Source: Candidatus Gastranaerophilales bacterium (GTDB lineage: Bacteria > Cyanobacteriota > Vampirovibrionia > Gastranaerophilales > Gastranaerophilaceae). From it: a DNA stretch of 46,859 bases. Location: NCBI GenBank assembly GCA_944323335.1, contig CALUSB010000016.1:1-46859 (forward strand). The letters are read 5' to 3'. A program made the translations under genes and the position numbers. Below the pieces are notes generated by a model. It was not told the origin of the DNA. It ran no database searches and worked only from the letters and a program-made list of their open reading frames with translations. Of this stretch, positions 25,030-32,382 are shown in pieces (positions within the stretch are counted from its first letter, which is position 1; each line of letters begins with the position of its first letter).

Positions 25030-25912
25030 TGAATATAGAGATTTGGTGCAAAAAACCCTTGAAGAATATTTTGAGGATTATAAGAAAACTGCGCTTTACG
25101 ATAAAACTATTTGGGATGCCATGAGCTATACTTGCCTTTTGGCGGGTAAAAAGTTAAGAGCGGTTTTTTGTCTTGAAACTTGCAGAATGTTTTCAGGTTC
25201 ATTTAATGAGGCTTTAGCTACTGCCTGCGCTATTGAAATGCTTCATGCCCAAAGTTTAATCCATGACGACTTGCCTTGTATGGATAATGATGATTTAAGG
25301 CGCGGAAAACCCTCTAACCACAAGGTTTTTGGCGAAGCCATGGCTGTTCTTGCGGGAGATGCGCTAATAAGCCTCGGTGCTCAAATAATAATTGATAAAA
25401 CTCCAAAAACCCTTAATAGCACCGCACTAATGGAGGTTTTAAGATTGTATTTAAAATCCGCAGGTGCTTTTGGTATTGTAGCGGGGCAATGTGCCGATAT
25501 GGAGGCAGAAAAAAAGCTTGGCAAGATTAATGAAGAACACTTAAAATATATTCACACATATAAAACCGCAGCGCTTTTTGAATGTTCAATAGTTTCAGGT
25601 GCGCTTTTAGCGGGTGTGTCTTGCGATAAGGTTGAACTTATGAGGGATTTTGCGCTTAACTTCGGACTTGCTTTTCAGGCGTATGATGATATTTTAGATG
25701 TTATTTCAACAACTGACGAACTTGGTAAAACCGCAGGCAAGGACGAGAAATCTCAAAAGGCAACCTATGTAAGTCTTTTTGGACTTGAAATCGCAAAAGA
25801 AAAATTTAATGAATTAATTTTAAATTGTCATGATATACTTAAAAAAGCAGGAATTGAATCGGAAGTATTTAAAGGCATTTTGGATAAAATGCACGAAAGG
25901 GTAAACAGATAG
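25019..25912 (+). CDS. ispA: Polyprenyl (farnesyl/geranylgeranyl) diphosphate synthase
   Basis: A 297-aa trans-isoprenyl diphosphate synthase of the short-chain type. The first aspartate-rich motif is DDLPCMDNDD (Asp83-Asp84 to Asp89, the DDxxxxD form of bacterial FPP/GGPP synthases) and the second is AYDDILD. LLAGKKLRAVF supplies the pyrophosphate-binding Lys/Arg. It condenses IPP with allylic diphosphates, feeding carrier lipids, quinones or carotenoid-type products. The exact chain length cannot be read with certainty. Translation starts inside the end of rsgA, with AGAGGATAGAG as ribosome site. It ties to ispF at 11719 in the same pathway. Confidence 0.93.
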   Translation: MNISEYRDLVQKTLEEYFEDYKKTALYDKTIWDAMSYTCLLAGKKLRAVFCLETCRMFSGSFNEALATACAIEMLHAQSLIHDDLPCMDNDDLRRGKPSNHKVFGEAMAVLAGDALISLGAQIIIDKTPKTLNSTALMEVLRLYLKSAGAFGIVAGQCADMEAEKKLGKINEEHLKYIHTYKTAALFECSIVSGALLAGVSCDKVELMRDFALNFGLAFQAYDDILDVISTTDELGKTAGKDEKSQKATYVSLFGLEIAKEKFNELILNCHDILKKAGIESEVFKGILDKMHERVNR

Positions 25913-26418
25913 TGAACAGCGGAGCCGGTTTTTTTAATACGGGATTGGAAGTACTTGCTGCGGGTTTATTAGCAGCCGGGATAGCACAGACTTTAAAAGT
26001 TATTTTTCACTTTATTAAAAACAAAAAAATAAATTTTAAAATATTCACTACAACAGGGGGCATGCCTTCTTCTCACAGTGCCGGAGTCATTGCTCTGGCA
26101 ACAAGTGTGGGTATAATTCAGGGAATTACATCAATTGAATTTGCAATGTCTTTAGGTTTTTCTCTTATCATTATGCAGGATGCTGCCGGTCTAAGACGTG
26201 CTGCAGGTAAAACCGCAGCTACGCTTAATAGGGTTGTAAGGGAATTTGTAGAACACCATGAAGCAAAACCTTACGAGGTTTTAAAAGAACTTTTAGGGCA
26301 TACGCCTTTTGAAGTTTTTTGCGGTGCGGCATTAGGTGTAGTTGTTGCTTTTGCGGTACATGCGCTAAATAATATTGAACCTGTGAGAGATTTTCTTAAT
26401 TTAGTTTGCTCGTTTTAA
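25912..26418 (+). CDS. Divergent PAP2 (DUF212/YuiD) family membrane protein
   Basis: A 168-aa protein with three or four hydrophobic segments. The family signatures are TTGGMPSSHSAGVIALATSVG near residue 45 (shown as GGMPSSHSAGVIALA) and QDAAGLRRAAGKTAATLNR. LKELLGHTPFEVFCGAALG follows. PAP2-type members handle lipid or polyprenyl phosphates. For the divergent group, common in cyanobacteria and plants, the substrate is not established. Adjacency to a polyprenyl diphosphate synthase fits a polyprenyl-phosphate substrate, but that is inference. The start is a GTG one base inside the ispA stop. The last 18 nt overlap a small convergent ORF. Confidence 0.88.
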   Translation: MNSGAGFFNTGLEVLAAGLLAAGIAQTLKVIFHFIKNKKINFKIFTTTGGMPSSHSAGVIALATSVGIIQGITSIEFAMSLGFSLIIMQDAAGLRRAAGKTAATLNRVVREFVEHHEAKPYEVLKELLGHTPFEVFCGAALGVVVAFAVHALNNIEPVRDFLNLVCSF

Positions 26419-26568
26419 AAGCTCTGTTAGGGTAGGTTCTTTTTTAGCGTGCTTTTTAGGCTCTTCTCTTTTGTCCTCTAAACAGTGAGAGTTGTTAGTA
26501 AAGCTTGAAAGCCCGATGTAGCCTTCATCTGATGATTCTATGGCAAATAGTTTCTTTAAAAAATTCAT
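26401..26568 (-). CDS. Small 55-aa protein of unknown function
   Basis: From the ATG at 26568, which has AGGTGA five nucleotides upstream, a 55-residue protein starts MNFLKKLFAIESSDEGYIGL and ends in a lysine/glutamate-rich tail (KKHAKKEPTLTELLKRAN). It has no membrane helix. The short amphipathic N terminus followed by an acidic stretch is reminiscent of small membrane-associated adaptor proteins, but I recognise no family. A longer in-frame reading to 26607 lacks a ribosome site. Its 3' end overlaps the PAP2-family gene by 18 nt. The good ribosome site and protein-like composition argue that it is real. Confidence 0.5.
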   Translation of the reverse strand: MNFLKKLFAIESSDEGYIGLSSFTNNSHCLEDKREEPKKHAKKEPTLTELLKRAN

Positions 26569-26702
26569 AATTTCACCTGTTACTGTTTTGTTATTCAAAT
26601 TATACACTCAAATTTAAAAAAATGCTCGTTGTTTTGCCCGATATTTATCGTTCAATTTATAAATATATTAATTTAAAGAACTCTGCTTTAAATTGCCGCT
26701 TA

Positions 26703-26711
26703 TGTTATATT
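26703..26711 (+). promoter_or_regulatory. Extended -10 element giving a leaderless start
   Basis: TGT-TATATT at 26703-26711 is an extended -10. The predicted +1 is 26718, one base before the ATG of the 248-aa gene. No Shine-Dalgarno is present. Confidence 0.5.
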
Positions 26712-26718
26712 TTATCTT

Positions 26719-27465
26719 ATGAATAAGTCTAATGAAAATTTTTTAATAGTCCAAAATGCTATTGATATGTCGCGCAATGACGCTTTTAGCGTGCTTGAGG
26801 GTGAAGATGAAACACTAAAGCCTCTTGCTTTTATTAATATTGATGAAATAAAAAATGATGCTGAGGCGGATTTAATAATGTTTCATCTTACAAACCATCA
26901 AAGCCCCACAAGAGAGGCTTGCGCGCACTGCATTTTAAACGCCGAGGGTATTGATTTTATAAAATCGCAAAGCCATATTGAAACGCTTGAGGATGCAATT
27001 TGCGATATTAATCCCAATGTTTGTCGGGCAATAATTTCTCTTATCGGCTCAAATGAACGCTTAGCGGAGCTTATTATGCCGGTTAATATTAAAAGAATTA
27101 AAAAACTGCTTGATGATTTTAAAATATATGAAAAAGAGTTTGGCGCTTGTATTTCAAATAAAATGCGAAACAGAAAAAACCACGCTAAAAATAAAAAACT
27201 CTTTAACCTTTACTGGTGTCTTGAGGCGCTTGGTGAAACAGTAAATGATAATTGCCCCTACATTGATGAAATTTTTGAAATATGTAGTGTTACAACTTAT
27301 TTTCTTGATTATACAATAAGGGAGAAAACGGCAAAAATTCTTGTTAAAATTCCTAATGCTCCAAAAGAATTGTTACAGAAATTGAAAAATGATGAAAATT
27401 TTTATGTAAAAAATCAGGTTTATGATAAAATTTGTAAAGATAGTAGTTATAGGGATACTTTATGA
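26719..27465 (+). CDS. Alpha-helical HEAT-like protein of unknown function
   Basis: A 248-aa soluble protein that I cannot name. It is almost wholly helical, and stretches such as [39 protein letters not shown] and [20 protein letters not shown] look like HEAT or armadillo repeats, with the usual proline/asparagine at helix starts. Such solenoids usually bind protein partners. The gene overlaps efp by 4 nt (ATGA), so it is the first gene of the efp-accB-accC-cca cluster. Its own translation has no Shine-Dalgarno and probably starts on a leaderless message. Confidence 0.7.
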   Translation: MNKSNENFLIVQNAIDMSRNDAFSVLEGEDETLKPLAFINIDEIKNDAEADLIMFHLTNHQSPTREACAHCILNAEGIDFIKSQSHIETLEDAICDINPNVCRAIISLIGSNERLAELIMPVNIKRIKKLLDDFKIYEKEFGACISNKMRNRKNHAKNKKLFNLYWCLEALGETVNDNCPYIDEIFEICSVTTYFLDYTIREKTAKILVKIPNAPKELLQKLKNDENFYVKNQVYDKICKDSSYRDTL

Positions 27466-28019
27466 TTTCAGTAAACGATTTAAAAACAGGTTTAACACTG
27501 CAGCTTGATAACGGTTTGTGGTCGGTTGTAGAGTTCTTGCACGTAAAACCGGGCAAAGGCGCTGCTTTTGTAAGGTCAAAATTGAAAAACGTAGAAACAG
27601 GTCAAGTTGTAGAAAGAACTTTCCGCGCAGGTGAAAAAGTTGCAAAGGCCATGCTTGACAGACGTGAGATGCAATACCTTTACAAAGAAGGTTCTGATTT
27701 TGTTATGATGGACTTAGAAACATATGAACAGCTGCCTGTTCCCGAAACTGCAATCGGTGATGGCATCAAATATTTAAAAGAAAATATGAATGTTCAGATT
27801 TTAATGCATGACGGAAGAATAATTGGTGTTGACCTTCCTAACTTTGTTGAGTTAGAGGTTGTTGATACTCCTCCGTCAGAAAAAGGAAATACCGCACAAG
27901 GCGGTACAAAACCCGCTACACTTGAAGGCGGTGCTGTTGTGAACGTACCTTTCTTTATTAACGTAGGTGATAAGTTAAGGATTGACACAAGGACTAATGA
28001 ATATTTAGACAGGGTATAG
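27462..28019 (+). CDS. efp: Translation elongation factor P
   Basis: A 185-aa EF-P with three beta-barrel domains. Domain I carries [17 protein letters not shown], where Lys32 in the PGKGA loop is the residue modified in many species. Domains II and III contain [20 protein letters not shown] and [17 protein letters not shown], the typical end. EF-P rescues ribosomes stalled on proline runs. This is relevant locally because the small secreted protein at 40629 has six consecutive prolines. Which Lys32 modification system is used cannot be seen: no epmA or epmB gene is in the window. The start overlaps the HEAT-like gene stop (ATGA). Confidence 0.97.
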   Translation: MISVNDLKTGLTLQLDNGLWSVVEFLHVKPGKGAAFVRSKLKNVETGQVVERTFRAGEKVAKAMLDRREMQYLYKEGSDFVMMDLETYEQLPVPETAIGDGIKYLKENMNVQILMHDGRIIGVDLPNFVELEVVDTPPSEKGNTAQGGTKPATLEGGAVVNVPFFINVGDKLRIDTRTNEYLDRV

Positions 28020-28029
28020 GAATTGAATT

Positions 28030-28491
28030 ATGAATTTTGAAGTGGAATACATTGAAAAACTTGCAAAGTTAATAGATGAAAAATCTCTGAGTGAGATTGT
28101 TCTTGAAGACGGCGAACAAGCAATTACAATTAAAAGAGAAATAAACCAAACGGTTGTACAAGCGCAAGCTCCAATAGTTGCTGCGCCTGCTCCTCAAGTT
28201 GCACCTCAGACAGCAGCCAAAGAAGCTCCTCAGGAAACAACATCGAACGCTCCCAAGGGTACACCTGTTACTTCTCCTATGGTTGGCGCGTTCTACGCTG
28301 CACCATCACCCGGTGCAAAACCTTTTGTTAAGGTTGGTGATACGGTAAGCGCCGGTCAGGTTGTTTGTATCGTTGAAGCTATGAAACTTATGAATGAAAT
28401 TGAGACTGAGGTATCAGGCAAAGTTACTCAAATTTGCGTTGAAGACGGTCAAAGCGTTGAATACGGACAAGTTTTAATGTATATAGAATAG
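28030..28491 (+). CDS. accB: Acetyl-CoA carboxylase biotin carboxyl carrier protein
   Basis: A 153-aa BCCP. Residues 1-40 resemble the usual N-terminal helix and strand. Residues 41-78 are an alanine/proline/glutamine-rich linker, and residues 79-153 the biotinyl domain with [20 protein letters not shown] and [12 protein letters not shown], in which Lys119 is biotinylated. It carries carboxybiotin between AccC and the AccA/AccD transferase. It follows efp by 10 nt, the same efp-accB-accC order as in cyanobacteria-like and many other genomes. A strong hairpin separates it from accC. Confidence 0.97.
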   Translation: MNFEVEYIEKLAKLIDEKSLSEIVLEDGEQAITIKREINQTVVQAQAPIVAAPAPQVAPQTAAKEAPQETTSNAPKGTPVTSPMVGAFYAAPSPGAKPFVKVGDTVSAGQVVCIVEAMKLMNEIETEVSGKVTQICVEDGQSVEYGQVLMYIE

Positions 28492-28492
28492 T

Positions 28493-28528
28493 ATTTTAAA
28501 AGTGCCTTTTTTGAGGCACTTTTAAAAT
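28493..28528 (+). terminator. Perfect 14-bp hairpin between accB and accC
   Basis: ATTTTAAAAGTGCC (28493-28506) pairs with GGCACTTTTAAAAT (28515-28528) around an 8-nt loop, starting two bases after the accB stop. It has the size of a terminator, but the T run is inside the stem and is followed by TGTTATC. It may terminate partially and lower accC relative to accB. Confidence 0.65.
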
Positions 28529-28559
28529 TGTTATCACCTGTGATTAAGGTTAAGAAGTT

Positions 28560-29936
28560 ATGTTTAAGAAAGTATTAATAGCAAACAGGGGGGAAATTGC
28601 CCTCAGAATTATAAGAGCGTGTAAAGAGCTTGGCATTGCAACGGTTGCGATATATTCTCAAGCTGACGCTCAGAGTTTACATGTATCTCTTGCAGACGAA
28701 GCATACTGTATTGGGCCTGCTCAGAGCGCAAAAAGTTATCTGCACATACCTGCAATAATATCGGTAGCACTGACTTCAGGCGCGGACGCCATTCACCCGG
28801 GATATGGTTTTATGGCTGAAAGGGCCGATTTTGTTGATATTTGTACCGAACACCATATAAAATTTATCGGCCCGAGCTCCCAAGCCATGCGTGCTATGGG
28901 CGATAAAGCTTCAGCCAGAGCAACAATGATAGCATCAGGTGTTCCTGTTACCCCCGGTACAGGTCTTGTTGAGACGGTGGAAGAAGTTCGCGACTTTGCT
29001 CATAAAGTAGGTTTCCCTGTCATTATTAAAGCAACCGCAGGCGGCGGCGGTAAGGGTATGAGAATAGTTCGTGAAGATTCAGAGCTTGAAGATGCGTTTA
29101 ACTTGTGCAGAAACGAAGCTAAAAACGCTTTTGGCAACCCTGAAGTTTATGTTGAAAAATATCTTGAAAATCCTCGCCACATTGAGGTTCAAATATTGGC
29201 TGATTCATTCGGTAATGTAGTGCACTTGGGTGAGCGCGATTGTTCAATTCAAAGACGTCATCAAAAACTTCTTGAAGAAGCTCCATCGCCTGCTATAAGT
29301 GAAGATATAAGAAAAGCAATGGGACAAGCTGCGGTCAATGCTGCAAAAGCTATAAATTACGAGGGTGCGGGCACAATTGAGTTTCTTTTGGATGAGTCTA
29401 ATCCTAAAGACAAAAAATGGTACTTTATGGAAATGAACACTCGTGTTCAGGTTGAACACTGTGTATCCGAGATGATTTCAGGTGTAGACATTGTAAAAGA
29501 GCAAGTTAGAGTTGCAGCAGGTCAAAGATTGAGCGTCAGCCAAGATGATATTTGCTTAAGAGGCCATGCTATTGAATGTCGTATTAATGCAGAAGACCCT
29601 GACCGTGACTTTATGCCTTTTGCAGGCAAAATCGAAGGCTATATTGCCCCCGGCGGTTTTGGTGTAAGGGTGGATTCGCACGTATACACAGGTTACAGTA
29701 TTCCTCCGTATTATGACTCTATGGTAGGAAAACTAATCTGCTGGGGTAAAGACCGTGAAGATGCCCGTCTTAGAATGTTAAGAGCATTAAATGAGTATGT
29801 TATAACAGGAATAAAGACAACTATTCCTTTTCATCGTGAAATTTTAAACAATGATATATTTATAAGCGGTAAATTCAATACAAGTTTTCTTGAAAAGAGC
29901 TTCGTAAGAGAAAAAGACCTTGAAAATAAAGTTTAG
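28560..29936 (+). CDS. accC: Acetyl-CoA carboxylase biotin carboxylase subunit
   Basis: A 458-aa biotin carboxylase. The N-terminal domain starts FKKVLIANRGEIALRIIRAC. The ATP-grasp domain has KATAGGGGKGMRIVRE, the EKYLENPRHIEVQ strand and FMEMNTRVQVEHCVSEMISG. The C-terminal domain has GHAIECRINAEDPDRDFMPF and YYDSMVGKLICWG. It carboxylates the biotin of AccB using ATP and bicarbonate. The start is ATG 28560 with AAGAAG upstream. Its 3' end overlaps the cca gene by 17 nt. Confidence 0.97.
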   Translation: MFKKVLIANRGEIALRIIRACKELGIATVAIYSQADAQSLHVSLADEAYCIGPAQSAKSYLHIPAIISVALTSGADAIHPGYGFMAERADFVDICTEHHIKFIGPSSQAMRAMGDKASARATMIASGVPVTPGTGLVETVEEVRDFAHKVGFPVIIKATAGGGGKGMRIVREDSELEDAFNLCRNEAKNAFGNPEVYVEKYLENPRHIEVQILADSFGNVVHLGERDCSIQRRHQKLLEEAPSPAISEDIRKAMGQAAVNAAKAINYEGAGTIEFLLDESNPKDKKWYFMEMNTRVQVEHCVSEMISGVDIVKEQVRVAAGQRLSVSQDDICLRGHAIECRINAEDPDRDFMPFAGKIEGYIAPGGFGVRVDSHVYTGYSIPPYYDSMVGKLICWGKDREDARLRMLRALNEYVITGIKTTIPFHREILNNDIFISGKFNTSFLEKSFVREKDLENKV

Positions 29937-31035
29937 TGAAAAAACTGACAAAATAATAAAAAATTTAGCCCTTGAAGCAAAAAACTTCGGGGTTAAAATT
30001 TATTTTGTCGGGGGTCTTGTGCGCGATATCATTATGGGTATTGAGCCCTTAGATGTTGATATTTTGGTTGAGGGTAATGCAATTGATTTTATCTCATCGC
30101 TTGATTTTGTTGATATTAAATCCGTTCACAAAGACTTTGGTACCATAAAAACTCAAATCGAGGGCATTGAGATTGATTTTGCCTCAACAAGAAAAGAATT
30201 TTATCCTCTATCGGGTTGTTTGCCCGAGGTAGTTGAGCTTGGCTGCTCTATTGAAGATGACCTTATAAGGCGCGATTTTACAATAAATGCTATAGCGCTT
30301 GAGATTTTAGCAGATGGCAATTATAGACTTATAGATAAATTTAGCGGTTGTCATGATATTAAAAATAAAACTCTTAAAGTGTTGCATAAAAATAGCTATA
30401 TTGATGACCCCACAAGAATTTTGAGGGGTTTAGATTTTAAATTAAGGTTTAATTTTGACTTTAGTGAAAACGATAAAGAGTTGATTAATGAATACCTAAA
30501 AAGCCCGTCTCGCGAGGGGTTGAGTGTTGATAGGGTTATTTTAACGCTAAATAAACTATTTTCTTCAAACTTAAGAGCTAAAGAGGCTTTTAGGGAATTT
30601 GTCGATAAAAAATATTATAGAATTTTATTTGATAATAAAGATTTATCTTGCAAGAAGATTTTTGATGCAATTGAGAAATTTAAAATAGAAGACTATTCAA
30701 AAGTCATTATAAAATATATATTAGACGAGCCTTTTGATGTGCCTGAACTAAAAACACGATTTGAGATTTATAAATATTTTAAACAATTCGACGCTGATGA
30801 AATTTGCGTATATTACACAAATACCAAGGATGAACGGGCGCTTTTGTATTTTAGTAAATTAAAAGATATTAAATTAAACATAAAAGGTTCTGATTTATTA
30901 AACCTTGGGTATAAGGAAGGTAAGCTAATAGGTTTTATGCTTGATAAGGTTCTGGAGGCTAAACTTGAGGAAAATTCAAGTGTTTTAAACTTTAATGATG
31001 AAATTGAATTTGTTAAGAAAAATACCATACTTTAG
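29920..31035 (+). CDS. cca: CCA tRNA nucleotidyltransferase / poly(A) polymerase family protein
   Basis: A 371-aa class II tRNA nucleotidyltransferase. The catalytic head has YFVGGLVRDIIMG and PLDVDILVEGNA, with the two metal-binding aspartates of the DVD motif. DFASTRKEFY and EDDLIRRDFTINAIALEI follow, and then the neck element DDPTRILRGLDFKLRF. It adds or repairs the 3' CCA end of tRNAs. It might be a CC- or A-adding specialist, as occur in some cyanobacteria-like and deep-branching lineages, and sequence alone does not settle this. The C-terminal half is divergent and lacks an HD domain. The start is a TTG at 29920 overlapping accC by 17 nt, with no in-frame ATG before the conserved head. 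Confidence 0.88.
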   Translation: MKIKFSEKTDKIIKNLALEAKNFGVKIYFVGGLVRDIIMGIEPLDVDILVEGNAIDFISSLDFVDIKSVHKDFGTIKTQIEGIEIDFASTRKEFYPLSGCLPEVVELGCSIEDDLIRRDFTINAIALEILADGNYRLIDKFSGCHDIKNKTLKVLHKNSYIDDPTRILRGLDFKLRFNFDFSENDKELINEYLKSPSREGLSVDRVILTLNKLFSSNLRAKEAFREFVDKKYYRILFDNKDLSCKKIFDAIEKFKIEDYSKVIIKYILDEPFDVPELKTRFEIYKYFKQFDADEICVYYTNTKDERALLYFSKLKDIKLNIKGSDLLNLGYKEGKLIGFMLDKVLEAKLEENSSVLNFNDEIEFVKKNTIL

Positions 31036-31057
31036 TATAAGAAATATCAAACACTGC

Positions 31058-31063
31058 TATAAT
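31058..31063 (+). promoter_or_regulatory. Candidate housekeeping -10 upstream of flagellin 1
   Basis: A perfect TATAAT at 31058-31063, without a strong -35. A transcript from here would have a leader of about 250 nt, including the shared flagellin promoter motif and all the hairpins listed below. Confidence 0.35.
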
Positions 31064-31160
31064 GTATTTCCCTTTTAAAAAACATTAATATGGTAATGTC
31101 AAAGACAAGGAAGACAATTTCAAATTTTTGACAAGATGACAGTAAATATTTCCCCGCTTA

Positions 31161-31186
31161 TTACTTTTTAGGTTTTAAGTGAATTA
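31161..31186 (+). promoter_or_regulatory. Conserved flagellin upstream motif, copy 1
   Basis: The 26-bp stretch runs TTACTTTTTAGG, then TTTTAAGTGAATTA. Apart from a one-base indel and a few substitutions it matches 32306-32332, upstream of the second flagellin gene, while the surrounding intergenic sequence differs. It is probably the core of the flagellin promoter. It does not resemble the enteric sigma28 or sigma54 consensus. Confidence 0.55.
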
Positions 31187-31193
31187 TGACCTG

Positions 31194-31214
31194 TCAAAGG
31201 TAGTAAACCTTTGA
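31194..31214 (+). promoter_or_regulatory. Inverted repeat at the 5' end of the flagellin 1 leader (hairpin A)
   Basis: TCAAAGGT (31194-31201) and ACCTTTGA (31207-31214) form a perfect 8-bp stem with a 5-nt loop. It lies just downstream of the conserved promoter motif, so it is either an operator or the first RNA hairpin of the leader. Confidence 0.6.
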
Positions 31215-31271
31215 ATATGAATAGTTATCAGTTTTGTTAAAACTTCTTTAAGGTGGTTCTGACAAAGGTTT
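31205..31271 (+). promoter_or_regulatory. Alternative long-range pairing in the flagellin 1 leader (hairpin B)
   Basis: AAACCTTTG (31205-31213) can pair with CAAAGGTTT (31263-31271), 9 bp. It uses the same segment as the right arm of hairpin A, so the two structures exclude each other. A smaller hairpin, AGTTTT-GTT-AAAACT (31230-31244), lies in the loop of B. Confidence 0.45.
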
Positions 31272-31286
31272 TTATGCCAAGAAATA

Positions 31287-31313
31287 ACAAGGAAGTAAAG
31301 TTAAAAGAAGGAG
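31287..31313 (+). promoter_or_regulatory. Candidate CsrA-binding sites in the flagellin 1 leader
   Basis: ACAAGGAAGT (31287-31296) differs from the CsrA core ACARGGAUGU at one position. The second GGA is in the Shine-Dalgarno AAGGAG (31308-31313), 19 nt downstream. This spacing suits bridging by one CsrA dimer. A related ACAAGGAAGA occurs at 31105-31114. Confidence 0.6.
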
Positions 31314-31322
31314 ATTTACACT

Positions 31323-32195
31323 ATGGCAATCGTAGTAAACACAAACATTCAATCAATTAAGGTTCAAAACAACCTAAACGGCGTTACAGACGCTATGAAC
31401 ACTGCAATGGAGAGAATGACTACCGGTTTGAAAATTAACTCTGCCGCAGATGACGCTGCAGGATTAGTAATTTCAAAAGGTATTGAAGTTCAAACTCGCG
31501 GCTCACAAGTTGCAAAAAGCAATGCTCAATCAGGTATTAACTTATTGCAAACTGCTGAAGGCAACCTTGCTGTTATGCAAGACAACTTTATGAGAATTCG
31601 TGACTTGACTCTTCAAGCTATGAACGGCGGTCAAACACAAGAACAACTTGAAGCTATGCAAGAAGAAGCTACAGCGCGCTTAGCTGAAATTGACAGAATC
31701 GCAACAGGTGCAAAATTTAATTCTTTTGACTTGTTTGGCGGTGCTACTCATGACAGTGACGCTGAAGAAGTAACTCTTCAAATCGGTACCGGTTCTGAAA
31801 CTTCAACAAATACTATCACAATTTCAAATGTATTTAATGACGCTCATGTTTCAACTCTAACAGGCCAGGCCGCATTTACATCAAAATTTGTTGATGGTAC
31901 AGACCCTGCTCAGTTAACTGAAATGCAAGCTCAACTTGACCAACTTGATGTTGCAATTACTGAAATTTCATCAAGAAGAGGTACAATTGGTGCAGTATCT
32001 AACAGATTAAGTTCTGCAATGGAACAATTAGATACTCAATATGAAAACCTCTCAGCTGCAAATTCACGTATTAAAGATGCTGACATCGCTACAGAATCAT
32101 CTAACTACACTCAAAACTCAATTCTGCAACAAGCATCTGCAGCTCTATTGGTTCAAGCAAACCAACAACCAAACATTGCATTGTCTCTCATATAA
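31323..32195 (+). CDS. Flagellin (copy 1)
   Basis: A 290-aa flagellin containing mainly the D0/D1 domains. The N-terminal block is MAIVVNTNIQSIKVQNNLNG, then MERMTTGLKINSAADDAAGL, and the C-terminal block SSRRGTIGAVSNRLSSAMEQL, then NYTQNSILQQASAALLVQAN. The central region is short (about 55 residues), so the filament surface is minimal. It is exported through the gate encoded at 16979-22041. The Shine-Dalgarno AAGGAG is 9 nt from the ATG. Codon use is biased toward that of enolase and EF-G, fitting very high expression. The stop codon is embedded in a perfect 11-bp hairpin. It is very similar to copy 2, including a 254-nt identical 3' segment. Confidence 0.97.
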   Translation: MAIVVNTNIQSIKVQNNLNGVTDAMNTAMERMTTGLKINSAADDAAGLVISKGIEVQTRGSQVAKSNAQSGINLLQTAEGNLAVMQDNFMRIRDLTLQAMNGGQTQEQLEAMQEEATARLAEIDRIATGAKFNSFDLFGGATHDSDAEEVTLQIGTGSETSTNTITISNVFNDAHVSTLTGQAAFTSKFVDGTDPAQLTEMQAQLDQLDVAITEISSRRGTIGAVSNRLSSAMEQLDTQYENLSAANSRIKDADIATESSNYTQNSILQQASAALLVQANQQPNIALSLI

Positions 32196-32218
32196 TTAAC
32201 AAAAAAGGTTAATTATAT
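32190..32218 (+). promoter_or_regulatory. Perfect hairpin covering the stop codon of flagellin 1
   Basis: ATATAATTAAC (32190-32200) and GTTAATTATAT (32208-32218) form an 11-bp stem with an AAAAAAG loop. The TAA stop (32193-32195) is in the left arm. It is AT-rich, separate from the terminator that follows, and absent from flagellin 2. Confidence 0.6.
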
Positions 32219-32223
32219 AAAGT

Positions 32224-32259
32224 AAAAAGCCCTTGACCACACCGGTTTGAGGGCTTTTT
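32224..32259 (+). terminator. Rho-independent terminator after flagellin 1
   Basis: AAAAAGCCCT (32224-32233) pairs with AGGGCTTTTT (32250-32259). Inner ACC/GGT pairing tightens the loop. It separates the two flagellin genes into individual transcripts. Confidence 0.85.
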
Positions 32260-32305
32260 GTATCAAAAAAAATCTTAAGTTTTGTAAAAAAATAAACAAA
32301 TTTCG

Positions 32306-32332
32306 TTAGTTTTTTAGGTCTTGTGTGAATTA
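32306..32332 (+). promoter_or_regulatory. Conserved flagellin upstream motif, copy 2
   Basis: A 27-bp stretch, TTAGTTTTTTAGG then TCTTGTGTGAATTA, matching the motif at 31161-31186. Here it lies 50 bp from the ATG, against about 136 bp for flagellin 1, so this leader lacks hairpins A and B. Confidence 0.55.
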
Positions 32333-32343
32333 CTAAAGTATAC

Positions 32344-32373
32344 ACAAGGAAGTATTTAGTCAATCGAAAGGAG
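32344..32373 (+). promoter_or_regulatory. Candidate CsrA-binding sites in the flagellin 2 leader
   Basis: ACAAGGAAGT (32344-32353) is identical to the site in flagellin 1. The second GGA is in the Shine-Dalgarno AAAGGAG (32367-32373), 22 nt downstream. The surrounding leader sequence differs, so the element itself appears conserved. Confidence 0.6.
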
Positions 32374-32382
32374 ATTCAGATT

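Noticed and set aside
31036-31322. Metabolite riboswitch or stable small RNA upstream of flagellin 1
   Set aside because: The leader has alternative hairpins but matches no riboswitch core I know. Only the pairings and the CsrA-type site are reported.
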